Shown: positions 30,043-38,539 of the stretch, one piece after another | How the letters are laid out: each line of letters starts with the position of its first letter | Position numbering within the stretch: the stretch's first letter is position 1 | From: Paractinoplanes bogorensis | GTDB taxonomy: Bacteria; Actinomycetota; Actinomycetes; Mycobacteriales; Micromonosporaceae | DNA length: 64,000 nucleotides | Direction of reading: 5' to 3' | Assembly: GCF_018829635.1 (NCBI RefSeq) | Contig: NZ_JAHKKG010000004.1 | Coordinates: 310,001 to 374,000, forward strand | Position numbers and translations under genes: made by a program | Notes under the pieces: model-generated | The model's database searches: none | What the model saw: only the letters and a program-made list of their open reading frames with translations | What the model was told of the DNA's origin: nothing

Positions 30043-31268
30043 TGAACGACCTGAGATTCAGCCTGCGCAACGCCCGGGTGCTGGGCGCCCGCAACCGCTC
30101 CTACGGCTTCTTCATCGCGGTCACGATGGCCGTCGCCCTGCTGAGCGCCGGCATCGTCGGCAACGCCACCACCTCGGCCGGAACCGCGACCCGGGAGAGC
30201 TCGATGATGCGGACGGTCGAGGTCGACTCGACCGGGGCCACCACCACCGTCGTCCTCAACCAGGCCAAGATCGACGAGATCCGGGCGATGCCCGGCGTGG
30301 TCTCGGTGCTGCCGTGGATGCAGTCCGGCACGTCGCTCGAGACCGAGACCGGTGAGCAGGTCGCCGGGGCCCTGTGGGCGACCCCGCGGATGCCGGTCGG
30401 CCAGCCGCCGGTGGTCGCGGTGCTGCCCGGACGGGACGCGGACGCCGCGCTGGCGGACGACGAGGTGCTGCTGCCCGGCCGTCTCGCCGGGGCCGACCTG
30501 AGCGGTCTGCTCGGCCGGCGGATCCGCGTCGAGTACACGCGCGCGCTCACGGCCGAGAGCGGCGAGGCCGCGTACCGGAAAGCACTGGTCGTCGGTCTTT
30601 ATGACGAGGCGATCGGGGGCCGGGACGGACCGTCGGCCATGTATGTGAGCGAGCGGGCCGCGGTGGCCATGGCCGCCGCCGGTCGCCAGGTCACCCCGGA
30701 CGCCCTCGCCGCCCGCGTCGGCTTCCCCAAGGTGATCGTCGAGGTCGCCGACGCCGGCCAGGTCGAGCCGGTGCAGCGGCGCCTGGCCGCCGAGGGGTAC
30801 AACGCGTCGAGCGTCCAGTCCCAGCTCACCGCGCTGCCGCCGCTGCTCGGCCTGCTCCGGCTGGTCGGCCAGGTGATGACCGGTCTGGTCGTCCTGCTCT
30901 GTGCCGGCGCCGGGCTGTCCATCGGCGCCGGGCTGGTGCGCAGCCGCCGCCGCGACATCGGCCTGCTCAAGGCCCTCGGGTTCGCGAACGGCCGGATCAC
31001 CCGGCTGCTCGCCCTGGAACTGGGCCTGTTCGGGATCGGGGCCGGGCTGGCCGGCGGCCTGCTCGGGGTGATCGCCCTGGTGGCGGTGCGGATGGCCGTT
31101 CAGGGCCGGCCGCTGCTCGGGTTCGAGCTGCCGGACGGCCTTCTGCTGCCGCCCGCCGCGCGATTCGCCGTGCTGGTGCTGATTCCGGCAGTGGCGATGC
31201 TGGCCGGCGGCGTGTGGCCGATGCTCCGGGCGGCGCGGCTGGCTCCGGACGAAGCTCTGCGCGACTGA
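30042..31268 (+). CDS. FtsX/MacB-type ABC permease
   Basis: A 408-aa permease. It has one N-terminal membrane helix, an extracytoplasmic domain of about 210 residues and three C-terminal helices in the FtsX layout, with GLLKALGFANGRITRLLALE as the coupling region. Partner ATPase is the overlapping upstream gene. The arrangement suggests mechanotransmission to, or export of, the secreted protein in the same operon. Confidence 0.9.
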   Translation: MNDLRFSLRNARVLGARNRSYGFFIAVTMAVALLSAGIVGNATTSAGTATRESSMMRTVEVDSTGATTTVVLNQAKIDEIRAMPGVVSVLPWMQSGTSLETETGEQVAGALWATPRMPVGQPPVVAVLPGRDADAALADDEVLLPGRLAGADLSGLLGRRIRVEYTRALTAESGEAAYRKALVVGLYDEAIGGRDGPSAMYVSERAAVAMAAAGRQVTPDALAARVGFPKVIVEVADAGQVEPVQRRLAAEGYNASSVQSQLTALPPLLGLLRLVGQVMTGLVVLLCAGAGLSIGAGLVRSRRRDIGLLKALGFANGRITRLLALELGLFGIGAGLAGGLLGVIALVAVRMAVQGRPLLGFELPDGLLLPPAARFAVLVLIPAVAMLAGGVWPMLRAARLAPDEALRD

Positions 31269-31298
31269 GGAGCCCGGGCAGCGGTAAGGTGCCCGACT

Positions 31299-32183
31299 GT
31301 GACGCGCGACATAGCGGTGCTGGCCAACCCCTCGGCGGGGCGTGGCCGGCACCGCGATCTGCTGTCCGGGGTTCTGCAGCGGCTGGGCCCGGGCGCGCGG
31401 CTGCTCGAGGCCCATAGCGGCGCGTCGGCCGAAGAGGCCTGCCACGCGGCCGTCGCCGACGGGGTCGCGGCCGTGGTCGCGGTGGGCGGGGACGGGACGA
31501 TCCACCGGGCGCTGCAGGCCGTGGCCGGGCACGACGTCGGCTTCGGGGTCGTGCCGGCCGGCACCGGCAACGACTTCGCGGCCGGGGTCGGCATGCCCAC
31601 GGATCCGCTGGCCGCCGCCGGCGCGGTGGCGGCGGCGCTGAGGGAGGGCCGGTACACGCCGGTCGACCTGGCCCGCGTGGACGGGCCGGGCCCGGTGCGC
31701 TGGTTCGGGGCGGTGCTCGCCGGGGGCTTCGACGCGCTGGTCAACGAGCGGGCCAACCGGATGCGCTGGCCGCGCGGGCCCCGGCGCTACGACCTGGCGA
31801 TCCTGCTCGAACTGGCCCGCCTGCAGCCGCGCCACTACCGGCTCGAGCTGGACGGGACCGACCACAGCTTCACCGGGATGCTGGTGGCCGTGGGCAACTG
31901 CGCCAGCTACGGCGGCGGCATGCGGATCCTGCCCGATGCCGACCCGGCCGACGGGCTGCTCGACGTGGTGATCGCGGCGCCGTTCGGGCGGGTCGCGCTG
32001 GCCCGGCTCAAACCCCGGCTCGACCGCGGCACCCACGTCACCGACCCCAGGGTCACCGTCTTTCGCGCCCGTCACGTCCGGCTGTGCTCCGAGGGCATCG
32101 TCGCCTACGCCGACGGGGAGCGCCTCGGCCCCCTCGACCTCGACATGACGTGTGCGCCGGGTGCGGTTCGGTTGCTCCGCTGA
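31299..32183 (+). CDS. Diacylglycerol/lipid kinase family protein
   Basis: A 294-aa kinase of the YegS/LCB5 fold. The GGDGTIHRAL loop lies near residue 64 and the VPAGTGNDFA segment near 87, as in lipid kinases. The C-terminal beta domain is complete. GTG 31299 is 8 nt after TAAGGT (31285-31290), so it is probably leaderless and independent of the ABC operon ending 30 nt upstream. The lipid acceptor is unknown. Confidence 0.9.
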   Translation: MTRDIAVLANPSAGRGRHRDLLSGVLQRLGPGARLLEAHSGASAEEACHAAVADGVAAVVAVGGDGTIHRALQAVAGHDVGFGVVPAGTGNDFAAGVGMPTDPLAAAGAVAAALREGRYTPVDLARVDGPGPVRWFGAVLAGGFDALVNERANRMRWPRGPRRYDLAILLELARLQPRHYRLELDGTDHSFTGMLVAVGNCASYGGGMRILPDADPADGLLDVVIAAPFGRVALARLKPRLDRGTHVTDPRVTVFRARHVRLCSEGIVAYADGERLGPLDLDMTCAPGAVRLLR

Positions 32184-32225
32184 GTTCGTCATCAGATCGC
32201 CGCGGACCGGCCGATCGGGGAGGTC

Positions 32226-32420
32226 ATGCAGATCAACTCGCTCAGCTCGCTCGTCTCGTCGGCCTACGACAGCGCCCGCTCGAACCTGAAGAGCATGGCC
32301 GACGCCGCGTCCCAGCCCGCCCCGGCTCCCGCGGCCCGGGAAAGCAAGGCCGAGGCCGCCGAGGCCCCCAAGCCCGCCCTCGGGCAGCGCCAGGGTGTCA
32401 ACCTCGACTCGTACGCCTGA
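32226..32420 (+). CDS. Small Ala/Pro-rich protein
   Basis: A 64-aa protein with a Ser-rich helical start (MQINSLSSLVSSAYDSARSN) and a disordered Ala/Pro/Glu C-terminal half. GGGGAGG lies only 2 nt before the ATG, a tight but very strong ribosome site. It has no recognised family. It may be a conserved small cytoplasmic or structural protein. Confidence 0.6.
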   Translation: MQINSLSSLVSSAYDSARSNLKSMADAASQPAPAPAARESKAEAAEAPKPALGQRQGVNLDSYA

Positions 32421-32471
32421 CCTTAAGACTCAGGTCAATTCAAGGCCATCTATGCCCGCCAGGCTGCGGGC

Positions 32472-34097
32472 ATGGTCCTCTCGAGAAGAACACTGCTGCT
32501 CAGCTCGGCTGCCGCCGCCGGTGCGACCACCTGGCCGCTCGCCGCCATGGCGGCTCCTCAGACCGGTCCGCTGCGCACCGACCCGTTCACGCTGGGCGTC
32601 GCCTCGGGTGATCCCGACCCGGACGGCTTCGTGCTCTGGACACGCCTCGCCCCGGCCCCGCTGGCCGAGGACGGCCTCGGTGGCATGCCGTCGCGCGTCG
32701 TCCCCGTCGAGTGGGAGGTCGCCGCCGACGAACGCTTCCGGCGCGTCGTGCGCCGTGGCGTGACCGCCGCCCGGCCCGAGTCGGCCCACACCGTGCACGT
32801 CGAGCTCGGCGGCCTGCTGCCCGGCCGTGAATACTTCTACCGGTTCAAGGCCGAGGGCTTCCTTTCCCCGTACGGGCGAACTCGCACCACCCCGCCCCTC
32901 TGGGCCGCCGGTGGCACCCTGGCGATGGCGTTCGCCTCCTGCTCCCAGTACGAGCACGGCTACTTCACCGCGTACCGCCACCTCGCCGAGGACGAGCCCG
33001 AGCTGATCCTGCACCTGGGCGATTACCAGTACGAGTACCAGGCCGGCGTGTACACCATCCCCGGCGGCAACCCGCGCGACCACGCCGGGCCCGAGACCGT
33101 CACGCTGGCCAACTACCGGCAGCGCCACGCTCAGTACAAGACCGACCCCGACCTGCAGGCCGCGCACGCCGTCGCGCCGTGGGCGGTGGTGTTCGACGAC
33201 CACGAGGTCGAGAACAACTGGGCCGACGAGGTGCCCGAGCAGCCCGACCCGGACTTCCCCGCCCGGCGAGCGGCCGCGTTCCAGGCCTACTACGAGAACA
33301 TGCCGCTGCGCCGCACCTCGATCCCGCGTGGCATCGACATGCAGCTCTACCGGCGGCTGCACTGGGGCCGGCTGGCCACGTTCCACATGCTCGACACGCG
33401 CCAGTTCCGCGACGACCAGGCGTGCGGCGACGGCTACAAGGAATGCGCCGACGCGTACGACCCGGCCCGCTCGATCACCGGCGACCGGCAGGAGAAGTGG
33501 CTGCTCGACGGGTTCCGCCGCTCGTCGGCCCGCTGGGACGTCCTGGGCCAGCAGGTCTTCTTCGGGCAGCGCGACAACAACTCGGGCCCGCAGGTGGTGA
33601 CCAGCATGGACTCGTGGGACGGCTACGCGGCCTCCCGTGACCGGATCACCCGGGGCTGGGTCGACGCCGGCGTACGCAACCCGGTCGTGCTCACCGGTGA
33701 CGTGCACGCCCACTGGGCCGACGAGCTCAAACTGGACTACGCCGACCCCACCGGTCGTACGGTGGGGACCGAACTTGTCTGTTCCTCCATCACGTCGACC
33801 GGCAACGGCACCGACGTGGCTTCGGGTCAGCACCCGTGGGCGGCCTGGAACCCGCACCTGCGCTTCTACAACAACCAGCGCGGCTACGTCCGTACGCGCA
33901 TCACGCCGGACGGCCTCACGGCGGACTTCCGCGTCGTGCCCTACGTGACCACACCCGGCGCCCCGATCCACACCCGCGCCACGTTCGTCATCGAGGACCG
34001 CGTGCCCGGCCTGCACCAGACCGCCGACAACCCGACCCCGTCCCTGATGTCCGCCGCCCCCATCGACACCGTCGAGCAGGAGACGTCACGCCCCTGA
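32472..34097 (+). CDS. phoD: PhoD-like alkaline phosphatase, Tat-exported
   Basis: A 541-aa Fe/Ca phosphodiesterase/phosphomonoesterase. The signal peptide has SRRTLLLSSAAAAGA, a twin-arginine motif, so export should use the TatAC encoded 6 kb upstream. The N-terminal PhoD domain (about residues 38-130) precedes the metallophosphatase domain with HLGDYQYEY, FDDHEVENNW and the C-terminal LTGDVHAHW metal ligands. No convincing PHO box was seen. The 3' end overlaps the convergent HxlR gene by 12 nt. Confidence 0.93.
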   Translation: MVLSRRTLLLSSAAAAGATTWPLAAMAAPQTGPLRTDPFTLGVASGDPDPDGFVLWTRLAPAPLAEDGLGGMPSRVVPVEWEVAADERFRRVVRRGVTAARPESAHTVHVELGGLLPGREYFYRFKAEGFLSPYGRTRTTPPLWAAGGTLAMAFASCSQYEHGYFTAYRHLAEDEPELILHLGDYQYEYQAGVYTIPGGNPRDHAGPETVTLANYRQRHAQYKTDPDLQAAHAVAPWAVVFDDHEVENNWADEVPEQPDPDFPARRAAAFQAYYENMPLRRTSIPRGIDMQLYRRLHWGRLATFHMLDTRQFRDDQACGDGYKECADAYDPARSITGDRQEKWLLDGFRRSSARWDVLGQQVFFGQRDNNSGPQVVTSMDSWDGYAASRDRITRGWVDAGVRNPVVLTGDVHAHWADELKLDYADPTGRTVGTELVCSSITSTGNGTDVASGQHPWAAWNPHLRFYNNQRGYVRTRITPDGLTADFRVVPYVTTPGAPIHTRATFVIEDRVPGLHQTADNPTPSLMSAAPIDTVEQETSRP

Positions 34098-34424
34098 GCC
34101 GACCCGGGCCCCGGTGCGGGCGGCGCGCTCGACGCCCCAGTCGTAGAGCGCCTGCAGCACCGGCGCCAGGCTCCGCCCCTCCTCGGTGAGCGAGTACTCC
34201 ACATGAGGCGGCACGGTTTCATGGTCCTTGCGGGTCACGAGACCGTCCGCCTCGAGCTCGCGCAACCGCTGGGTGAGCATCTTCTCGCTGATGCCGGGCG
34301 TCAGGCGGCGCAGCTCGCCGTAGCGGTGCGCGCCCTCCTTGAGCCGGGCCAGGATGACCACCCGCCACCGGCCGCCGATCACGTCGACGGCCAGCTCGAC
34401 CGGGCAGCCGTACTGCTTGATCAT
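34086..34424 (-). CDS. HxlR-family winged-helix regulator
   Basis: A 112-aa regulator starting MIKQYGCPVELAVDVIGGRW, the HxlR signature, with Cys7 as a possible redox or electrophile sensor. The winged helix includes LRRLTPGISEKMLTQRLREL. GGGAGGGGAGA gives a strong ribosome site. It diverges from the truncated haemoglobin gene with 75 bp between starts and could control it. Confidence 0.92.
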   Translation of the reverse strand: MIKQYGCPVELAVDVIGGRWRVVILARLKEGAHRYGELRRLTPGISEKMLTQRLRELEADGLVTRKDHETVPPHVEYSLTEEGRSLAPVLQALYDWGVERAARTGARVGSGA

Positions 34425-34499
34425 CGTCGTCTCCCCTCCCGGCACGAACCGGAAAGTGCGTACTTGCCGGGGCCGGCGCCGCGGTGATGGGCTCGTCCC

Positions 34500-34964
34500 G
34501 TGACTGACGACGATGCCACGTTGTACGACTGGGCGGGCGGGGCCGGCGCCCTGCAACGGTTGTGCGAGGCGTTCTACCGGCTGGTACTGAAGGACGAGCT
34601 GCTGGTGCCCCTGTTCGCCCACATGGACCCCGGCCATCCCCGCTACGTGGCGATGTGGCTGGGTGAGGTGTTCGGCGGGCCGGCCGGCTACACCGCGGAG
34701 CGCGGCGGCTATCCGGCCATGCTGGGTCACCACCTGGGCCGGGCGATCACCGAACCTCAGCGCCGCCGGTGGGTGAACCTGATGCTGGACGCGGCCGACG
34801 AGGTCGGGCTGCCGGACGACCCGGAGTTCCGGTCGGCGTTCGTCGCCTACCTGGAGTGGGGCACCCGGCTCGCGGTGGCGAACTCGCAGCCCGGCGCCGA
34901 GCCGCCCCGCGAGGCGCCGGTGCCGCGCTGGGGCTGGGGTGAGGCGCCGCCCTACGCCGGCTAG
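34500..34964 (+). CDS. glbO: Group II truncated haemoglobin
   Basis: A 154-aa haem protein of the HbO group. TLYDWAGGAGALQRL, FGGPAGY, the HHLGRAITEPQRRRWV block (proximal His F8) and the C-terminal VPRWGWGEAPPY match the family closely. Group II globins bind O2 tightly and act in redox or NO chemistry. GTG 34500 is the start. The stop overlaps the convergent HAD gene by 4 nt. Confidence 0.93.
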   Translation: MTDDDATLYDWAGGAGALQRLCEAFYRLVLKDELLVPLFAHMDPGHPRYVAMWLGEVFGGPAGYTAERGGYPAMLGHHLGRAITEPQRRRWVNLMLDAADEVGLPDDPEFRSAFVAYLEWGTRLAVANSQPGAEPPREAPVPRWGWGEAPPYAG

Positions 34965-35701
34965 GCCGCGCAGCCGGCCAGGGCCAGGGTCGCGCCCAGA
35001 CCGTTGGGGCGGCCCGGTTCGGCGGCGGGAAGCACCAGCGCGGCGCAGCCGGCCGCCACGGCACCGGCGTCGGCCGGGGTGTCGCCGACCATCAGGGTGC
35101 GTTCGGGGTCGGCGCCGAGCATGCCGCATGCCCGCAGGAAGATGGCCGGGTCGGGCTTGATGCGGCCGACCTCGAAGCTCAGCGCGTACGCGTCGATCAG
35201 CGAGCTCAGGCCCCACGCCTCGAACAGTGGCCGGATGTCGAAGGCGATGTTGCTGACCACGGCGACCTTGATGCCGGCCTCGTGCAGCGTGCGCAGCGTC
35301 GACTCGGTGTCGGCGTAGGGGAGCCAGCCGTCCGGCTCCAGCAGACGGTCGTACAGGGCGTCGGCCAGCCCCTCCACATCGGTGGCGACCGTGGCGGCCA
35401 GGCCGGTGAACGCCGCGCGGTGGCTCTGCGCGTACAGATCGCGGTCGGCCCAGTGTTCGGCCAGGTGGGGCGGCACCCGGTAGGGCAGTGGGCCACCGGC
35501 CCGGCCCGCGGTGACCAGGCGGTCGGCCAGCACCGTCGCCTTGCCCCGGTCGAGCTCGCGCCCGCACGCCGCCGCGGCCGCGACGACCCAGGTCACCGGG
35601 TCTTCCACCTGCGCCAACGTGCCATGGAAATCGAACAGCACGGCGTCCACCTGACGGTGCGGCCGATGGGGAGGGTGATCGGTCGATGCGACATCCGGCA
35701 C
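34961..35701 (-). CDS. HAD-superfamily hydrolase
   Basis: A 246-aa phosphatase-like protein. Motif I reads DAVLFDFHGTLA, with His between the two usual Asp positions (D-F-H-G-T), a variant in which the second, general-acid Asp is absent. Motif III and IV regions (RIKPDPAIFLRACG and LMVGDTPADAGA) are intact. I chose GTG 35701, 6 nt after TATGGT, over GTG 35728. The missing second Asp may change or abolish phosphatase activity. Confidence 0.85.
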   Translation of the reverse strand: MPDVASTDHPPHRPHRQVDAVLFDFHGTLAQVEDPVTWVVAAAAACGRELDRGKATVLADRLVTAGRAGGPLPYRVPPHLAEHWADRDLYAQSHRAAFTGLAATVATDVEGLADALYDRLLEPDGWLPYADTESTLRTLHEAGIKVAVVSNIAFDIRPLFEAWGLSSLIDAYALSFEVGRIKPDPAIFLRACGMLGADPERTLMVGDTPADAGAVAAGCAALVLPAAEPGRPNGLGATLALAGCAA

Positions 35702-35788
35702 GGGAGCACCATACCCACCACGCGTCACGGACCGGGACGCAACCGCCCGTGCTCGTTCTTGTCACATGCACGAACTAGCCTGGTGTTC

Positions 35789-38539
35789 ATGACGAGTCCC
35801 GCCGAACGGTACGCGGAATCCCAGAGGCGGGCGGCCCGGGTGGCCGAGTTCCCCGCGCTCACGGATTTCATGCTCGACGTCGGCTTCGACCTCGACGATT
35901 TCCAGCGCGCCGCCTGCGGATCGCTCGAACGGGGGAGCGGCGTGCTGGTGTGCGCGCCCACCGGCGCCGGTAAGACGGTGGTGGGCGAGTTCGCCGTGCA
36001 CCTGGCGTTGCGCGACGGGCAGCGCAAGTGCTTCTACACCACCCCGATCAAGGCGCTGTCCAACCAGAAGTACCACGATCTCGTCGAGCGTTACGGCGCC
36101 GACCAGGTCGGCCTGCTGACCGGTGACAACGCCATCAACGGCGACGCCCCGGTGGTCGTGATGACCACCGAGGTGCTGCGCAACATGCTCTACTCGGGCT
36201 CGGCGGCGCTGAAAAACCTGGCCTACGTGGTCATGGATGAGGTGCACTACCTGGCCGACCGGTTCCGCGGCGCGGTGTGGGAAGAGGTGATCATCCACCT
36301 CCCGTCCTCGGTCACCCTGGTGTCGCTGTCGGCCACGGTCAGCAACTACGAAGAGTTCGCCGACTGGCTGGTCACCGTGCGCGGCAAGACCGAGGTCGTG
36401 GTCAGCGAGCACCGGCCGGTCCCGCTGTGGCAGCACATGCTGGTCGGCCGGCGCATGTTCGACCTGTTCCACGACGCCGACGCCGCCAAGAAGCACGACG
36501 TGCACCCCGAGCTGCTGCGCTACTCCCGCGAGATGGAACGCCGGCTCGAGATGACCGACCGCAGCTACGGCCCGGGCCGGGGCGGGCGGGGCCGCCGCTG
36601 GCAGCCGCCGCCGCGGGCCGAGGTGGTCGACCGGCTCGAGCGGGCCGACCTGCTGCCGGCGATCCTGTTCATCTTCAGCCGGGCCGGCTGCGACGCCGCC
36701 GTGCAGCAGTGTCTGTCGGCCGGGCTACGGCTCACCGACAGTGACGAGCGGGCCGAGATCCGGCGGATCGCCGAGGCCAAGGTGGCGACGATCCCGCGGG
36801 AAGATCTGTCCGTGCTGGGCTACTGGGAGTGGCTCGACGGCCTCGAGCGGGGCGTGGCCGCGCACCACGCCGGCATGCTGCCCGCCTTCAAGGAGGCGGT
36901 CGAGGAGTGCTTCGTCCAGGGGCTGGTCAAGGCGGTCTTCGCCACCGAGACGCTGGCGCTCGGCATCAACATGCCCGCCCGCTGCGTTGTGCTGGAACGG
37001 CTGGTCAAGTTCAACGGCGAGGCCCACGTCGACCTCACCCCGGGGGAATACACGCAGCTCACCGGCCGGGCCGGGCGCCGCGGCATCGACGTCGAGGGCC
37101 ACGCCCTGGTGCTCTGGAGCCCCGAGGTCGACCCGCGGCACGTGGCCGGTCTGGCGTCGACCCGCACCTATCCGCTGCGGTCGTCGTTCCGCCCGTCCTA
37201 CAACATGGCGGTCAACCTGGTCGGCAGCGTCGGCGCCGACAAGGCCCGCGAGCTGCTCGAGTCGTCGTTCGCCCAGTTCCAGGCCGACCGTTCGGTGGTG
37301 GGCCTGGCGCGCCAGGTGCAGCGCAACGTCGACACGATGCAGACGTACGGGAACGACGCCGCCTGTCATCACGGCGACTTCGACGAATACTTCGGCCTCC
37401 GGGTCGCGATCGCCGACCGGGAACGCGCCCTGGCCCGGCAGGGGCAGACGCAGCGCCGCGCTGCCGTGGTGACCTCGCTGGAACGGCTGCGGGTCGGTGA
37501 CGTGATCCGGGTTGCCCAGGGCCGCCGGGCCGGCTTGGCCGTGGTGCTGGAAACGCCCACCGGCGGGTTCGGCGAGCCGCGCCCGATGGTGCTGACGCAG
37601 GATCGCTGGGCCGGGCGGGTCAGCCCGGCCGACTTCGCGGGCGAGGCCGAGGTGCTCGACCGCATCCGCGTGCCCAAGCACTTCAACCCGCGGTCGCCCG
37701 CGGCCCGCCGCGACCTGGCGGCCCAGGTCAGCGCGACCGGGCACGAGCGGCACGGCAGCCGGCGGCGCAACCGCGGCGGCGGCCAGGGCGAGGACGCCGA
37801 GATCGCCCTGCTCAAGGTCAAGATGCGGCAGCACCCGTGCCACGCCTGCCCCGAGCGGGAAGATCATGCCCGCTGGGCCGAGCGGCGGCACCGGCTCGAG
37901 CGCGACACCCAGGCGCTGCGCGACAAGGTCGCCGGGCGTACGGGATCGCTGGCCCGCACGTTCGACCAGGTGTGTGCGGTGCTGGCCGAACGCGGCTACC
38001 TGAGCGCGGAAGGTGAGGTGACCGAGCCGGGCCGCATGCTGGGCCGCATCTGGTCCGAGGCCGACCTGCTGATCGCCGAGTGCCTGCGTCAGGGGGTGTG
38101 GGACCGTCTGGCCCCCGAGGAACTGGCCGCGGCGGTGTCGATGGTGCTCTACGAGTCGCGCCGCGAGGGTGACGACCGCGCGTCGGTGCCCAAGGGCGCG
38201 ATCACCGAGGCGGTCGACGCCTGCGGCAAGCTGTGGGGCGACATCGCGGCCGACGAGTCCGATCACGGGCTGACGCTGACCCGCGAGCCCGACCCGGGGT
38301 TCGTCTGGCCGATGTACCGCTGGGCCCGGGGCGAACCGCTGGCCAAGGTGCTGGCCAGCGGCCACAACTACGACGCCGACATGCCCGCGGGCGACTTCGT
38401 GCGCTGGGCCCGGCAGGTGCTCGACCTGCTCGGCCAGCTCCGCGAGGCGTCGGCCGCGTCGCAAGACCTGCGTGACACCGCACGCCAGGCGATCGCCGCG
38501 GTCAACCGAGGGGTGCTGGCATACCAGGCCGGTCTGTGA
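35789..38539 (+). CDS. helY: Ski2-like DEVH-box helicase HelY
   Basis: A 916-aa ATP-dependent RNA/DNA helicase. Walker A APTGAGKT lies at residues 56-63, DEVH at 150-153, SAT in VSLSATVSN and motif VI GRAGRRG near 430. A C-terminal region with a CHACPERE cysteine pair and a DSHCT-like end follow. ATG 35789 lies 7 nt after TAGCCT, so it is probably leaderless. In mycobacteria it directly follows tatC; here 9 kb intervenes. It overlaps the convergent MFS gene by 38 nt. Confidence 0.94.
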   Translation: MTSPAERYAESQRRAARVAEFPALTDFMLDVGFDLDDFQRAACGSLERGSGVLVCAPTGAGKTVVGEFAVHLALRDGQRKCFYTTPIKALSNQKYHDLVERYGADQVGLLTGDNAINGDAPVVVMTTEVLRNMLYSGSAALKNLAYVVMDEVHYLADRFRGAVWEEVIIHLPSSVTLVSLSATVSNYEEFADWLVTVRGKTEVVVSEHRPVPLWQHMLVGRRMFDLFHDADAAKKHDVHPELLRYSREMERRLEMTDRSYGPGRGGRGRRWQPPPRAEVVDRLERADLLPAILFIFSRAGCDAAVQQCLSAGLRLTDSDERAEIRRIAEAKVATIPREDLSVLGYWEWLDGLERGVAAHHAGMLPAFKEAVEECFVQGLVKAVFATETLALGINMPARCVVLERLVKFNGEAHVDLTPGEYTQLTGRAGRRGIDVEGHALVLWSPEVDPRHVAGLASTRTYPLRSSFRPSYNMAVNLVGSVGADKARELLESSFAQFQADRSVVGLARQVQRNVDTMQTYGNDAACHHGDFDEYFGLRVAIADRERALARQGQTQRRAAVVTSLERLRVGDVIRVAQGRRAGLAVVLETPTGGFGEPRPMVLTQDRWAGRVSPADFAGEAEVLDRIRVPKHFNPRSPAARRDLAAQVSATGHERHGSRRRNRGGGQGEDAEIALLKVKMRQHPCHACPEREDHARWAERRHRLERDTQALRDKVAGRTGSLARTFDQVCAVLAERGYLSAEGEVTEPGRMLGRIWSEADLLIAECLRQGVWDRLAPEELAAAVSMVLYESRREGDDRASVPKGAITEAVDACGKLWGDIAADESDHGLTLTREPDPGFVWPMYRWARGEPLAKVLASGHNYDADMPAGDFVRWARQVLDLLGQLREASAASQDLRDTARQAIAAVNRGVLAYQAGL

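Noticed and set aside
27219..31268. Lactococcin-972-type bacteriocin operon
   Set aside because: The gene layout is similar, but the secreted protein is longer and lacks a recognisable motif of that family, and the 554-aa protein has one membrane helix instead of many.
29262..32192. 976-aa minus-strand open frame opposite the ABC operon and lipid kinase
   Set aside because: Low-complexity Arg/Pro/Gly/His composition, no domain, and it covers four well-supported plus-strand genes.
32421..32471. PHO box upstream of phoD
   Set aside because: GGTCAATTCAAGG-like bases occur, but no clear pair of 11-nt direct repeats could be aligned.
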